DNA of 64,000 nt, from NCBI GenBank assembly GCA_946480445.1, contig CAMLJN010000015.1:1-64000 (forward strand), given 5' to 3'. Positions 27,557-37,964 of the stretch are shown here, one piece after another. Position 1 is the stretch's first letter, and every line of letters starts with the position of its first letter. The translations under genes and the position numbers were made by a program. Under the pieces are notes generated by a model. That model ran no database searches. It saw only the letters and a program-made list of their open reading frames with translations, and had not been told where the DNA came from. This DNA comes from an uncultured Buttiauxella sp. Lineage in GTDB: Bacteria; Pseudomonadota; Gammaproteobacteria; Enterobacterales; Enterobacteriaceae.

Positions 27557-28486
27557 TTATTGCTCAAGCGCCGCTGACAGCGAAGCCGGCTCGTTAATGG
27601 CCGATGCGGTCAGGGTGTCAACAATACGTTTGGTCAGTCCGGTCAGGACTTTACCAGGACCCACTTCCAGCAGCTGGGATACGCCCTGCGCTGCCATAAA
27701 TTCAACGGACTTCGTCCACTGCACCGGGCTGTAAAGCTGGCGCACCAGCGCGCTGCGAATCGCTTCAGGAGAAGTTTCGCACTTCACATCCACATTGTTC
27801 ACTACGGGTACATCCGGCGCGTTAAAGGCGATGCCTTCGAGCGCGACGGCCAGTTTGTCTGCCGCAGGCTTCATCAGCGCACAGTGAGAAGGCACGCTGA
27901 CCGGTAAAGGCAGCGCACGTTTTGCACCCGCGACTTTACAGGCAGCCCCTGCGCGCTCAACGGCTTCTTTGTTACCGGCAATCACGACCTGGCCTGGCGA
28001 GTTGAAGTTTACCGGGGAAACAATCTGCCCCTGAGCCGCTTCTTCACAGGCTTTAGCAATGGCTTCGTCGTCCAGACCGATAATAGCGGACATGGCGCCA
28101 GTCCCTTCCGGTACGGCTTCCTGCATCAGCTTGCCGCGCAGTTCAACCAGGCGGACGGCATCGGCGAAGTTAATCACCCCGGCACAAACCAGAGCGGAAT
28201 ACTCGCCCAGGCTGTGACCTGCCATCAGCGCAGGTGCTTTCCCGCCCTGCTGCTGCCAGACGCGGTAGATTGCCACAGAGGCGGCCAGCAACGCAGGCTG
28301 GGTCTGCCAGGTTTTATTTAATTCTTCCGCAGGCCCCTGCTGAGTCAGCGCCCAGAGATCATAGCCCAGCGCGTCGGAAGCTTCACGGAAAGTGGCTTCA
28401 ACGATCGGATAAGCCGCAGCTAAGTCAGCCAGCATGCCGACAGTCTGCGAACCCTGTCCCGGAAAAACAAAAGCGAATTGAGTCAT
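27557..28486 (-). CDS. fabD: Malonyl-CoA:ACP transacylase FabD
   Basis: A 309-residue transferase that loads malonyl from CoA onto AcpP. The nucleophile elbow is GHSLGEYSAL (Ser92), the catalytic His is in VPSHCALMKPA, and the N terminus has the FPGQGSQ loop. Between fabH and fabG with 13-15 nt gaps, in the order plsX-fabH-fabD-fabG-acpP-fabF. Confidence 0.97.
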   Translation of the reverse strand: MTQFAFVFPGQGSQTVGMLADLAAAYPIVEATFREASDALGYDLWALTQQGPAEELNKTWQTQPALLAASVAIYRVWQQQGGKAPALMAGHSLGEYSALVCAGVINFADAVRLVELRGKLMQEAVPEGTGAMSAIIGLDDEAIAKACEEAAQGQIVSPVNFNSPGQVVIAGNKEAVERAGAACKVAGAKRALPLPVSVPSHCALMKPAADKLAVALEGIAFNAPDVPVVNNVDVKCETSPEAIRSALVRQLYSPVQWTKSVEFMAAQGVSQLLEVGPGKVLTGLTKRIVDTLTASAINEPASLSAALEQ

Positions 28487-28501
28487 TTCTCATTCCTGTA
28501 A

Positions 28502-29455
28502 TCAAAAACGAACCAGTGCTGAACCCCAGGTAAAGCCGCCGCCGAAGGCTTCGAGCAGTACCAGCTGGCCGCGCTTAATGCGCCCGTCACGGACGGCTTC
28601 ATCCAGCGCCGCAGGTACGGAGGCCGCAGAAGTATTGCCGTGACGATCGAGCGTAACCACGACGTTATCCATCGGCATACCCAGCTTTTTGGCCGTGGCG
28701 CTAATGATACGCAGGTTCGCCTGGTGTGGCACCAGCCAGTCGAGGTCGCTACGGTCAAGATTGTTCGCCGCCAGCGTTTCATCAACGATATGAGCAAGCT
28801 CGGTGACCGCCACTTTGAAGACTTCATTGCCGGCCATGGTCAGATGAATCGACTTCTCAGGATTCACGCGATCGGCATTTGGCAGCGTCAGCAGTTCGCC
28901 GTAGCTTCCGTCGGCATGCAGATGGGTAGAAATGATACCCGGCGCTTCAGAAGCCCCCAGCACCACGGCACCCGCACCGTCGCCAAAAATAACGATTGTC
29001 CCACGATCTTCAGGATCGCAGGTACGAGCCAATACATCGGCCCCGATAACCAGCGCATGTTTCACCGCGCCGGACTTCACGTACTGATCGGCCACACTCA
29101 ACGCGTAGGTAAAACCTGCGCAGGCTGCGGCAACGTCAAACGCCGGGCAGCCTTTAATGCCCAGCATCGCCTGAATCTGACAGGCTGCGCTCGGGAAAGC
29201 GTGCGTGGACGAGGTTGTCGCAACAACGATCAGGCCAATTTGTTCTTTGTCGATCCCGGCCATTTCCAGCGCGCGCGTGGCGGCCGCAAAGCCCATCGTC
29301 GCAACGGTTTCATCAGGACCGGCGATACGGCGTTCGCGAATACCTGTACGGGTGACAATCCACTCGTTAGACGTATCCACCATTTTTTCCAGGTCGGCGT
29401 TAGTCCGCACTTGTTCGGGCAGGAAGCTGCCCGTACCAATAATCTTCGTATACAT
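28502..29455 (-). CDS. fabH: Beta-ketoacyl-ACP synthase III FabH
   Basis: A 317-residue enzyme that starts fatty-acid synthesis by condensing acetyl-CoA with malonyl-ACP. The Cys-His-Asn triad is seen in [11 protein letters not shown] (Cys112), VPHQANLRI (His244) and GNTSAASVP (Asn274). The start follows the plsX stop by 6 nt. Confidence 0.97.
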   Translation of the reverse strand: MYTKIIGTGSFLPEQVRTNADLEKMVDTSNEWIVTRTGIRERRIAGPDETVATMGFAAATRALEMAGIDKEQIGLIVVATTSSTHAFPSAACQIQAMLGIKGCPAFDVAAACAGFTYALSVADQYVKSGAVKHALVIGADVLARTCDPEDRGTIVIFGDGAGAVVLGASEAPGIISTHLHADGSYGELLTLPNADRVNPEKSIHLTMAGNEVFKVAVTELAHIVDETLAANNLDRSDLDWLVPHQANLRIISATAKKLGMPMDNVVVTLDRHGNTSAASVPAALDEAVRDGRIKRGQLVLLEAFGGGFTWGSALVRF

Positions 29456-29461
29456 GTACGC

Positions 29462-30496
29462 TCAGTCACTCTTAGGTAATACAGATTCCAGGCGGGCAGC
29501 AATTCTGCCAGGAACTTGCCGCCGCACCGCCTGCACTGCCTGTTCAATCGCGACAGCAAAGGCTCGCTGATTGGCCGCACCGTGACTCTTAATCACCGTG
29601 CCGCGCAATCCTAACAGACAGGCGCCATTATACTGGTCGGGGTTGAGGTGACTGAATCGCCTGGTCAGATGCTTTTGTAACCAATGCTTCAATAAAATCA
29701 GCCACCAGGCCCTTTTTTTTCCTTCACCCTGCGATTTCAGCAGCGACAGGAACATTCTGACAACCCCTTCCATGGTCTTGAGTGTGACATTACCCACAAA
29801 GCCATCACACACCAGGACGTCCGTTTTTCCGGTCAACAGTTCGTTGGCTTCAAGATAACCAATATAGTTGATAGAAGGCATTGTTTTTAATAATGCAGAG
29901 GCATCGCGAATACTGTCGAGGCCTTTTGTCTCTTCTTCACCAATGTTAAGCAGCGCCACCCGGGGATTAGCCAGGCCAAGCACTTCTTCCGCCATCACGG
30001 AGCCCATGATCGCAAACTGCACCAGCATAGTACTGTCGCAGTCCACATTGGCACCGAGATCCAGCACCACGGTTTTGCCTTTTTGCTGATGCGGCAACAC
30101 CGTCATCAACGCCGGCCGTTCAATCCCTTCAATGGGTTTGAGCAATAATTTTGCCAGTCCCATCAGCGCGCCGGTATTACCTGCGCTCACGCAGGCTTCC
30201 GCCCGCCCTTCTTTCACCAGCTCAAGCGCCACTCGCATGGAAGATCCGCGACTGGTGCGGATCGCCTGTGACGGCCGGGCATCACTGGCAATAACCGATT
30301 CCGCGGCAATAATTTGCAGACGCGAACGTTTTTCAAAATCAGCTTTGGCAAGTAATGGCGTGATGGCGTCGGGATCGCCGACTAGCAGAAGGTTTAACTG
30401 AGAATTAGAGTCCAGTGCCTGCAATGCTGCAGGCACTGTCACGGAAGGACCGAAGTCCCCACCCATGGCATCTAACGCAAGGGTTAGACGTCTCAA
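29462..30496 (-). CDS. plsX: Phosphate acyltransferase PlsX
   Basis: A 344-residue peripheral membrane enzyme that converts acyl-ACP to acyl-phosphate, the donor for PlsY in phospholipid synthesis. Conserved segments are [34 protein letters not shown] and [12 protein letters not shown]. It starts at TTG, as in E. coli. The C terminus stops after [10 protein letters not shown] and is about 12 residues shorter than E. coli PlsX, outside the catalytic core. Confidence 0.95.
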   Translation of the reverse strand: MRRLTLALDAMGGDFGPSVTVPAALQALDSNSQLNLLLVGDPDAITPLLAKADFEKRSRLQIIAAESVIASDARPSQAIRTSRGSSMRVALELVKEGRAEACVSAGNTGALMGLAKLLLKPIEGIERPALMTVLPHQQKGKTVVLDLGANVDCDSTMLVQFAIMGSVMAEEVLGLANPRVALLNIGEEETKGLDSIRDASALLKTMPSINYIGYLEANELLTGKTDVLVCDGFVGNVTLKTMEGVVRMFLSLLKSQGEGKKRAWWLILLKHWLQKHLTRRFSHLNPDQYNGACLLGLRGTVIKSHGAANQRAFAVAIEQAVQAVRRQVPGRIAARLESVLPKSD

Positions 30497-30508
30497 GGTA
30501 TCGCCAGA

Positions 30509-30691
<183 letters not shown>

Positions 30692-30695
30692 TCAA

Positions 30696-31217
30696 TTACT
30701 TACGCTTTAAACTGGCTAATACGGCAAATGGGTTTGGTTTCTCCGCCTCTGCAGGCAGTTTGCCAAAGACCATGTCCGCCTCGGACACTTCACAGTGTTC
30801 AGAATCATGCACCGGAACCACTGGCAAGGAGAGGATGATTTCATCTTCTACCAAAGCCAGAAGGTCGATTTCGCCAAATTCGTTAACCTGAACCGGCTCA
30901 TACGCTTCCGGGAGTGCTTCAGCCTGCTCGTCTTTGACGATCGGGCTAAAACAATACTGTGTGTAGACCTGATGCGCAAACGGCTTCCCGCAACGCTGAC
31001 ATGAAAGTGTTACTGAGACCTTCGCATCACCGGTTAAAACCGCGAGGCGTTGTTCATCAATAGCAAAACGCATATCGCATTCCACATCACTGTCTACACT
31101 TACTACGGATTCGGCGACGCGCTCAACCTGGACAGGTGTATACACACCGTGGTAGTCAAGGCGTTTTTGAGCCGTACGAACCGGATCGAGAGTCAGGGGT
31201 AATTTTACCTTTTGCAT
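30696..31217 (-). CDS. yceD: YceD, large-rRNA-accumulation protein (DUF177)
   Basis: A 173-residue cytosolic protein of the YceD/DUF177 family, required in bacteria and plastids for normal 23S rRNA levels. The Cys pair [10 protein letters not shown] (a possible metal site) and the C-terminal [19 protein letters not shown] are conserved. It is 16 nt upstream of rpmF and probably the first gene of the yceD-rpmF-plsX-fab run; its promoter lies in 31218-31359, divergent to yceF. Confidence 0.95.
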   Translation of the reverse strand: MQKVKLPLTLDPVRTAQKRLDYHGVYTPVQVERVAESVVSVDSDVECDMRFAIDEQRLAVLTGDAKVSVTLSCQRCGKPFAHQVYTQYCFSPIVKDEQAEALPEAYEPVQVNEFGEIDLLALVEDEIILSLPVVPVHDSEHCEVSEADMVFGKLPAEAEKPNPFAVLASLKRK

Positions 31218-31359
31218 AGGGCGCGCATATTAACTTTGTAACGTCATAGAGTCAAAGAAAAAGGCCTCGAAACAGCGCCTTTCGCCATTTATTCGCACAC
31301 ATTGCGGTGGCACAGTTTAAAATGCCTTTCACCAATTCGCTATCTTTAATGCAAAAAAT

Positions 31360-31944
31360 ATGAAACCTGTTGTGCTTGCTTCCACCTCACCCTTCCGCCG
31401 CGCGCTGCTGGAAAAGCTCGGTATACCTTTTATTACGGCCTCGCCGCAAACGGACGAAACAGCAAGACCTGGCGAAACGGCTCGCGAACTGGTCACGCGA
31501 TTAGCCCAGGCCAAAGCCCAGGCCCTGAAAAAAGAGTACCCCGCTCACTTAATTATCGGCTCGGATCAGGTTTGCGTGCTGAATAACCAGATTACTGGCA
31601 AGCCACATACTGAGGAAAACGCCGTACGGCAACTTCTGCTTGCCCGTGGCAGCATCGTGACTTTTTATACCGGCCTTGCGTTATACAACTCGGAAAACGG
31701 CCAGCTACAGACGCTGTGCGAACCTTTTGACGTGCATTTTCGTCATTTAAGTGAGGAAGAGATCCGCCACTATGTTCGTAAGGAGCAACCGCTGCAGTGC
31801 GCGGGGAGTTTTAAATGCGAGGGGCTTGGCATCGCGCTATTTGAACGCCTGGAAGGACGCGATCCCAATACGCTTGTAGGGCTACCGCTGATCGGGCTGT
31901 GTGAGATGCTACGCCATGAAGGGCTGAACCCCCTGATAGCGTAA
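31360..31944 (+). CDS. yceF: 7-methyl-GTP pyrophosphatase YceF (Maf family)
   Basis: A 194-residue house-cleaning nucleotide pyrophosphatase that hydrolyses m7GTP. Family motifs are [15 protein letters not shown] (residues about 5-19), the catalytic-Asp segment [10 protein letters not shown] and TGLALYN. Length equals E. coli YceF. It is convergent with rluC. Confidence 0.94.
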   Translation: MKPVVLASTSPFRRALLEKLGIPFITASPQTDETARPGETARELVTRLAQAKAQALKKEYPAHLIIGSDQVCVLNNQITGKPHTEENAVRQLLLARGSIVTFYTGLALYNSENGQLQTLCEPFDVHFRHLSEEEIRHYVRKEQPLQCAGSFKCEGLGIALFERLEGRDPNTLVGLPLIGLCEMLRHEGLNPLIA

Positions 31945-31953
31945 TGGCATTGA

Positions 31954-31977
31954 GGCGGAGGCGATAAGCCTGCCGCC
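31954..31977. terminator. Hairpin between convergent yceF and rluC
   Basis: GGCGG-AGGC and GCC-T-GCCGCC can pair around a GATAA loop with one bulged base. It lies in the 41-bp gap between the two stop codons. No T-run. Confidence 0.35.
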
Positions 31978-31985
31978 GTACACTA

Positions 31986-32939
31986 TTAACGCGCGTTTCG
32001 CAAAACGTTAAGGCAATGCTTTAACTGTTCGTCGAGCGGCGCCTCAACCCGCATGATTTCGCCGGTGTTCGGGTGAGTGAAACGTAATGCCGCGGCGTGC
32101 AGGAATAAACGGTTCAGGCCGGTTCCCGTCAGCTGCTTGTCAAATTCCCGGTCGCCGTAACGGTCATCAAAGGCGATCGGATGGCCCGCATGCAGGGTGT
32201 GCACGCGAATCTGGTGCGTACGCCCCGTTACCGGGCTGCAACGCACCAGCGTGGCAAAGGCGTAACGCTCTTCCACTTTAAAGCGCGTCTCCGAGGCTTT
32301 ACCTTCGCTGCTCACACGCACAATACGCTCGCCGCTTTGCAGAATATTCTTCAGCAACGGCGCCTGCACCACTTTCAGGTGTGACTGCCACTGCCCCCGC
32401 ACCAGCGCCAGATAATCCTTCTGCATCCCCTTCTCGCGCAGCTGCTCATGAAGCGAGCGCAGAGCGGAACGTTTTTTGGCAACCAGCAAAATACCGGAGG
32501 TGTCCCGGTCAAGGCGATGGACCAGCTCCAGGAAGCGAGCCTCCGGACGCAGAGCGCGCAGGCCCTCAATCACGCCAAAGCTTAGACCGCTTCCTCCGTG
32601 AACCGCCGTGCCGGATGGCTTGTTCAGCACCAGGATATGGTCATCTTCATAAAGAATGGCGTCAGCCAGGGCGGAGACTTTCTGCAAATGAGGAGAAACC
32701 TGCGCCTCCTCACGTTCGGCAACCCTGACCGGCGGGATGCGCACTTCATCACCCGCTTCCAGTTTGTACTCGGGCTTGATGCGCTTTTTGTTTACGCGCA
32801 CCTCGCCTTTACGCACGATGCGATAAATCATACTTTTCGGCACGCCCTTTAAACGAGCGAGCAAAAAGTTGTCGATACGTTGCCCGGCCTCATCGGCGGA
32901 AATAGCAACGATTTTTACGGAAGGTGTCTGCGTTTTCAT
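31986..32939 (-). CDS. rluC: 23S rRNA pseudouridine synthase RluC
   Basis: A 317-residue enzyme that makes pseudouridines 955, 2504 and 2580 of 23S rRNA. It has an N-terminal S4 RNA-binding domain (about residues 20-75, VRKGEVRVNKKRIKP) and a RluA-type catalytic domain with the catalytic Asp in HRLDRDTSG; TGRTHQIRVH follows. The ATG at 32939 matches the E. coli start; the frame is open to 33002. Confidence 0.95.
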   Translation of the reverse strand: MKTQTPSVKIVAISADEAGQRIDNFLLARLKGVPKSMIYRIVRKGEVRVNKKRIKPEYKLEAGDEVRIPPVRVAEREEAQVSPHLQKVSALADAILYEDDHILVLNKPSGTAVHGGSGLSFGVIEGLRALRPEARFLELVHRLDRDTSGILLVAKKRSALRSLHEQLREKGMQKDYLALVRGQWQSHLKVVQAPLLKNILQSGERIVRVSSEGKASETRFKVEERYAFATLVRCSPVTGRTHQIRVHTLHAGHPIAFDDRYGDREFDKQLTGTGLNRLFLHAAALRFTHPNTGEIMRVEAPLDEQLKHCLNVLRNAR

Positions 32940-33002
32940 GGTCGGCGATTCTAAATAGCGTACGCACATAGCGCCACTCATTTTTATGTGCTTAACTGAC
33001 AA

Positions 33003-33512
33003 TCAGCTTTGTTTTCGTCATATCACCCCTCTTTTCTCGTTTTCTGTCCTGAACGAAAAAAAGGCGAGTGAAAAAACTGTCAGAAACGAGGCATCAAAGG
33101 CAAAAGTCACCTTGCTATAATAAGGTTAGCAATGGAATAATGTTGCGGTTTTCCGTGTTGATACTTGTTTGAGCAAGGAATTTTGCGGAATGACCTTTTT
33201 TGTCTGAACAAACATCCACGCAGCAATGGCGTAAGACGTATTGTTTTTTCAGGCAGTTAACGGGCTGCGGGTTGCAGCCTGGCCGGTAATATGGAATCAA
33301 CGCTTGCGAAACTTTTCAGGGCGCTTTATTCCCACAATAATTGCGCTGTATTTCCGTATGAAATACAGGCTACCGACACTTTGCGCCTCTCAGCAAGCGA
33401 CAACCGTGAGGTTGGCGACTTTGCGATCAGTCACGAGGCCATCGGTTCACTCCCGGTCAGCGTCATCATGCCCGTAGCTAATCACCAATGTAAGAATAAT
33501 GAGTAAGTTACG
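33003..33512 (+). promoter_or_regulatory. rne promoter and structured 5' leader
   Basis: About 510 bp between the open end of rluC and the rne ATG hold a TATAAT (33116-33121) that could be the rne -10 box, giving a leader near 380 nt like that of E. coli rne. A 9-bp hairpin CTGTATTTC/GAAATACAG with CGTAT loop (33346-33368) corresponds to a leader stem conserved in E. coli, where the leader lets RNase E cleave its own mRNA. The small ORFs in this interval are not supported. Confidence 0.7.
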
Positions 33513-36500
33513 ATGAAAAGAATGTTAATAAACGCGACTCAGCAAGAAGAGTTGCGTGTTGCCCTTGTAGATGGGCAGCGCCTGTACGACCTGGATATTG
33601 AAAGCCCGGGACACGAACAGAAAAAAGCCAACATCTACAAAGGTAAAATCACCCGCATTGAACCAAGTCTGGAAGCGGCATTTGTAGATTACGGCGCGGA
33701 ACGTCATGGTTTCCTCCCTCTGAAAGAAATTGCCCGCGAGTATTTCCCGTCTAATTATTCATCACATGGCCGCCCGAACATCAAAGATGTGCTGCGCGAA
33801 GGCCAGGAAGTGATCGTACAGATTGATAAAGAAGAACGTGGTAATAAAGGCGCCGCCCTGACCACCTTTATCAGCCTGGCAGGCAGCTATCTGGTGCTGA
33901 TGCCCAACAACCCGCGTGCCGGTGGTATTTCCCGCCGCATCGAGGGCGATGACCGTACCGAACTGAAAGAAGCGCTCTCCTCCCTTGAACTGCCTGACGG
34001 CATGGGTCTGATTGTACGTACTGCCGGCGTGGGTAAATCCGCTGAAGCACTGCAATGGGATCTGAGCTTCCGTCTGAAGCACTGGGAAGCCATTCTGAAA
34101 GCCGCTGAAAACCGCCCTGCTCCTTTCCTTATTCACCAGGAAAGCAATGTCATCGTGCGCGCTTTCCGCGACTATCTGCGCCAGGACATCGGCGAAATCC
34201 TTATCGACAACCCGAAAGTGCTTGAGCTGGCTCGCCAGCATATCGGCGCGCTGGGCCGTCCAGATTTCAGCAGCAAAATTAAGCTCTACACCGGCGAAAT
34301 CCCGCTGTTCAGCCACTACCAGATCGAATCGCAGATTGAATCTGCCTTCCAGCGTGAAGTCCGTCTGCCTTCCGGCGGCTCGATTGTTATCGACACCACC
34401 GAAGCCCTGACCGCCATCGACATCAACTCCGCTCGCGCAACCCGCGGTGGCGATATCGAAGAAACCGCCTTCAACACCAACCTTGAAGCGGCAGATGAAA
34501 TTGCCCGCCAGCTGCGCCTGCGTGACCTTGGCGGTCTGATCGTCATCGACTTTATTGATATGACCCCGGTACGCCACCAGCGCGCGGTTGAAAACCGTCT
34601 GCGTGAAGCGGTACGCCAGGATCGCGCCCGTATCCAGATCAGCCACATTTCTCGTTTCGGCCTGCTGGAGATGTCCCGTCAGCGTCTCTCCCCTTCTCTG
34701 GGCGAGTCAAGCCACCATGTGTGCCCGCGCTGTAGCGGTACTGGCACCATCCGCGATAACGAATCCCTGTCGCTGTCCATTCTGCGTCTGATTGAAGAAG
34801 AAGCGCTGAAAGAGAACACCCAGGAAGTGCACGCCATCGTTCCTGTGCAGGTTGCTTCTTACCTGCTGAATGAAAAACGTGACGCGGTAAGCGCCATCGA
34901 AACCCGCCAGGGTGGGGTAAAAGCCATTATCGTGCCAAACGATCAGATGGAAACCCCGCATTACTCCGTGCTGCGCGTGCGTAAAGGTGAAGAGACGAAA
35001 ACGCTGAGCTACATGCTGCCTAAGCTGCATGAAGAAGAGATGGCGATGCCTTCTGACGAAGAGTATGCCGAGCGTAAGCGCCCTGAGCAGCCTGCACTGG
35101 CAACCTTCGTGATGCCTGATGTGCCTCCTGTCCCGCAGGAAGCCGCACCTAAGGCCGCTCCTAAAGCAAAACCTGCCGCTCCCGTTCAGTCGAACGAAGC
35201 CGCGCAGCCTGGTTTGCTGACCCGCCTCTTCGGCGCGCTGAAAAATCTGTTCGCAGGTGAAAGCTCGCCTGAAAGCAAAGAAGTGAAGAAAGAAGAGAAG
35301 CCAGCGGAAACCGAGACTCAACGTCAGGGTCAGGAACGTCGTAATAACCGCCGTCAGAACAACCGTCGCGATCGCGGCGACCGTAATGACCGTGGCGATC
35401 GCAACAACCGCGACCGTGACAACCGTAACGAGAACCGTGAAGGCCGCGAAACCCGCGAACCGCGCGAGAACCGTGACGAAAACCGCCGCAATCGCCGTCA
35501 GGGCCAGCAGCAGAACGCCGAAGTGCGTGAAACTCGCCAGAACGTCGCGACGGAAGAAGTTGAAAAACCCAAAGCGCGCGAGGAGCAACAGCCGCGCCGC
35601 GATCGCAACCGTCGCCGCAGCGATGACAAACGTCAGGCACAGCAGGAAGTAAAAGCCCTGCAACGTGACGAGGTGGTGGAAGTCGAAGCGGAATCCGAAG
35701 AGCGCGTCCAGGTCATGCCACGCCGTAAACAGCGTCAGCTGACACAGAAAGTCCGCTTCGAATCTGCCGAAGATATTGCCGCCGCTCAGGCAGCCGCTGC
35801 TGCAGAAGCTACGCAGGAAAACACCCCTGCTCCGGCTGCCGCAGAGTCTCGTAGCGAACCCGCAACCGTCGTTGCACAGCAGCCAGCCGCTGAGGCAGCA
35901 GTCAGCGAGCAGGATGACAACGCGGATGCACGCAATGACGCAAATGGGATGCCACGTCGTTCTCGTCGCTCTCCTCGTCATCTGCGTGTCAGCGGTCAGC
36001 GCCGTCGCCGTTATCGCGATGAGCGTTATCCGTCCCAGTCGCCAATGCCGTTAACCGTGGCCTGTGCTTCTCCAGAGCTGGCTTCCGGTAAAGTGTGCAT
36101 TAGCTACCCGATTGTTCGTCCTCAGGACGCAGCGGCAGAAAACGTTGAGCAGGAAGAAGTGCAGACGGTTTCCGTCAGCGAAGAAGCCCCTGCAGTGGCA
36201 GCCGTGGAACAGCAGACTGCCGAAGTGGCCGTTGCTGAACCTGTCGCACAGGCAGAACCGGTCGCTGAACCAGCCGTAGAAACTTCCCACCCTGAAGCGA
36301 TCGCGACTCCGGTAAACGAGCAGCCTCAGCTCATCGCGCCGCAGGACGAAGCTGTTGCAGAGCAGGTGATTGAAGAAGCCACCCCTGCACAGGTTGAAAC
36401 TGCACCGCGCGCTGAACAGGCTCCAGCCGCAGTGGAAGAAACCGCGCCTCAGGCACCTGTCGCAGCGGTTGAAGAAGCTAAGCCTGTTGAGCCAGCGCCT

Positions 36501-36797
36501 GTCGCAGCGGTTGAAGAAGCTAAACCTGTTGAGCCAGCGCCTGTCGCAGCCGCAGAACCTCAGCCGGTTGTGGCAAGCAAACCAGCACAGGCGCCGGTTG
36601 CCGTCGTAGCCCACAGCGTTAAACACGCTGCCGCGCCAATGACCCGTGCACCTGCGCCTGACTACGCTCCTGAGCCTGCGCGCTCAAGCGATTGGGTTCG
36701 CCCTGACTTCGGGTTTAGCGGCCGCGGTTCCGCAGGTGGCCACAGCGCCACGCATCAGGCGACCGCACCAGCGACTCGTCCGAAAAGCGCCGAGTAA
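33513..36797 (+). CDS. rne: Ribonuclease E
   Basis: A 1094-residue endonuclease and degradosome scaffold. Residues 1-530 are nearly identical to E. coli RNase E: S1 domain, DNase-I-like catalytic domain ([20 protein letters not shown]) and Zn-link CPRCSGTG. The C-terminal half has the membrane amphipathic helix ([15 protein letters not shown]), an Arg-rich RNA-binding segment built of RD/RN repeats, an RhlB-binding-type segment, AR2 ([19 protein letters not shown]), the enolase-binding segment, an Ala/Pro/Glu-rich stretch with a 42-bp tandem repeat, and the PNPase-binding C terminus (GGHSATHQA). The enolase segment reads [14 protein letters not shown], with Cys-Ile-Ser where E. coli has Trp-Ile-Arg. 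Confidence 0.97.
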   Translation: MKRMLINATQQEELRVALVDGQRLYDLDIESPGHEQKKANIYKGKITRIEPSLEAAFVDYGAERHGFLPLKEIAREYFPSNYSSHGRPNIKDVLREGQEVIVQIDKEERGNKGAALTTFISLAGSYLVLMPNNPRAGGISRRIEGDDRTELKEALSSLELPDGMGLIVRTAGVGKSAEALQWDLSFRLKHWEAILKAAENRPAPFLIHQESNVIVRAFRDYLRQDIGEILIDNPKVLELARQHIGALGRPDFSSKIKLYTGEIPLFSHYQIESQIESAFQREVRLPSGGSIVIDTTEALTAIDINSARATRGGDIEETAFNTNLEAADEIARQLRLRDLGGLIVIDFIDMTPVRHQRAVENRLREAVRQDRARIQISHISRFGLLEMSRQRLSPSLGESSHHVCPRCSGTGTIRDNESLSLSILRLIEEEALKENTQEVHAIVPVQVASYLLNEKRDAVSAIETRQGGVKAIIVPNDQMETPHYSVLRVRKGEETKTLSYMLPKLHEEEMAMPSDEEYAERKRPEQPALATFVMPDVPPVPQEAAPKAAPKAKPAAPVQSNEAAQPGLLTRLFGALKNLFAGESSPESKEVKKEEKPAETETQRQGQERRNNRRQNNRRDRGDRNDRGDRNNRDRDNRNENREGRETREPRENRDENRRNRRQGQQQNAEVRETRQNVATEEVEKPKAREEQQPRRDRNRRRSDDKRQAQQEVKALQRDEVVEVEAESEERVQVMPRRKQRQLTQKVRFESAEDIAAAQAAAAAEATQENTPAPAAAESRSEPATVVAQQPAAEAAVSEQDDNADARNDANGMPRRSRRSPRHLRVSGQRRRRYRDERYPSQSPMPLTVACASPELASGKVCISYPIVRPQDAAAENVEQEEVQTVSVSEEAPAVAAVEQQTAEVAVAEPVAQAEPVAEPAVETSHPEAIATPVNEQPQLIAPQDEAVAEQVIEEATPAQVETAPRAEQAPAAVEETAPQAPVAAVEEAKPVEPAPVAAVEEAKPVEPAPVAAAEPQPVVASKPAQAPVAVVAHSVKHAAAPMTRAPAPDYAPEPARSSDWVRPDFGFSGRGSAGGHSATHQATAPATRPKSAE
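36456..36550 (+). repeat. 42-bp tandem repeat in rne
   Basis: Two copies (36456-36497 and 36498-36539), differing at one base, and an 11-nt start of a third. Each encodes [14 protein letters not shown]. The repeat length is a multiple of three, so copy-number change would keep frame and only alter the disordered scaffold. Confidence 0.9.
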
Positions 36798-36811
36798 GCT
36801 TACGCGCTAAT

Positions 36812-36845
36812 AAAAAGCCGGTCAGGTAACTGACCGGCTTTTTTT
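36812..36845 (+). terminator. Rho-independent terminator of rne
   Basis: A perfect 10-bp stem AGCCGGTCAG/CTGACCGGCT with GTAA loop, followed by a run of T. A5 before the stem means it can also work on the other strand. Confidence 0.93.
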
Positions 36846-36905
36846 ACGCCCGAATGGCTCCGGCCCCCTCTTCTCCGGCCGCCGCTTTTGCTTAAAACCG
36901 CAGAC

Positions 36906-36930
36906 AAAAAAAAGCCCGCCTCCGGGAGCA
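36906..36930 (-). terminator. Terminator of the flgKL unit
   Basis: Read on the - strand a short GC-rich hairpin (CCCG-GAGG-CGGG, extended by flanking GC) is followed by eight T. The 55 nt between the flgL stop and this site correspond in place to the flgL 3' UTR, from which E. coli makes the sigma28-dependent sRNA FlgO; whether one is made here cannot be told. Confidence 0.7.
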
Positions 36931-36985
36931 GAAGCAGGCACATGATGCGTGCCCAGTTTCATGGCACGCCCAAAACGAGAAAAAG

Positions 36986-37948
36986 TTACCTGTTAAGCTG
37001 GAACAGTGACATTCCCTGCATATCGCTGAAAGCCTTATAAGATGCCTGTAAAGCCGCCTGCTGCATAACATAGGAAGAAATAGTGGCGTTCCAGTCGGCC
37101 TCCATCAGGCTGCTCATCTGCGCACTTTGGCCTAACGCACGGTCAGATCCAAGCGCGTCGAGGGTATCTAACTCTTTAAGCTGCGTCCCCAGCTCTGCGC
37201 GTACGGTTAACACGTTGTTGAGCGAGTTTTTCAGGCCGCGGTTGGTTTTATCTATTACCGCACCCAGCGCCGCTTTACCCGCATCGTCCAGGTTTTCGGC
37301 CGGGGTTTTCAGCGCGGTAATGGCCGAGTCCAGCATTTTGAACAAATCGGTTTCTGATGGCGAACTGTCAGGCTCCGGCACCGCATTGCTGGTAATGGTG
37401 TTGAAGACCTGCGTGCCGGTGTGACCGATGGTCATCACGCGCGCGGCATCAACCGACTGGGTGATCGCCTGATCCCCTCCGTTGTAGCTCACGCCCCCGG
37501 CTGCGTCGGCAAAAGGCGCTGACTCAGTCTTGTAGCCGGCAAAAATATAGCGGCCGTTACCGTCGGTGCTGTTCGCAAGGTTTAGCAGCTGATCACGCAG
37601 ACCTTTCAGATCGGTCGCCAGAGAAGCTCTGTCGTCGTCGCTTAAGGTCCCGTTTGCAGCATAAACAATATTTTCCTGCGCGCTTTGGATAGCCGTGGTC
37701 ACCTGCCCCAGCACATTCTCTTCCAGCGAGACTTTCTGGTTGGCGAAAGTTCTTGCCAGCGCATACTGGCTGTTCTGCGACTGGGCCTGAGACAATACGA
37801 CAGCTTGCGAAGCGGCAATAGGATCGTCCGAAGGTCGGTTAACGCGCTTGCCCGTAGACATCTGCTCGCCGTAGCGCAGCCACTCGCCCTGAGCGTTGCT
37901 CACGCCGCGCATATTCTGGTCATACATCATCTGAGTACTAATACGCAT
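36986..37948 (-). CDS. flgL: Hook-filament junction protein FlgL (HAP3)
   Basis: A 320-residue secreted axial protein that joins FlgK to the filament. The N terminus (MRISTQMMYDQNMRG, then GKRVNRPSDDPIAA) and C terminus (DWNATISSYVMQQAALQASYKAF) are the coiled-coil flagellin-like ends; the middle is a variable beta domain. It follows flgK by 16 nt. Confidence 0.95.
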   Translation of the reverse strand: MRISTQMMYDQNMRGVSNAQGEWLRYGEQMSTGKRVNRPSDDPIAASQAVVLSQAQSQNSQYALARTFANQKVSLEENVLGQVTTAIQSAQENIVYAANGTLSDDDRASLATDLKGLRDQLLNLANSTDGNGRYIFAGYKTESAPFADAAGGVSYNGGDQAITQSVDAARVMTIGHTGTQVFNTITSNAVPEPDSSPSETDLFKMLDSAITALKTPAENLDDAGKAALGAVIDKTNRGLKNSLNNVLTVRAELGTQLKELDTLDALGSDRALGQSAQMSSLMEADWNATISSYVMQQAALQASYKAFSDMQGMSLFQLNR

Positions 37949-37964
37949 AAGCTACTTCCCTCAA

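Noticed and set aside
33115-33300. 61-codon ORF on the - strand inside the rne leader (place of E. coli yceQ)
   Set aside because: It lies in the conserved non-coding rne leader, and its sequence shows no protein-like conservation that I can recognise.
34707-35981. 424-codon open frame antisense to rne
   Set aside because: Its low-complexity Phe/Leu-rich translation is the complement of the Arg/Glu-rich RNase E scaffold; no ribosome-binding site or homology.
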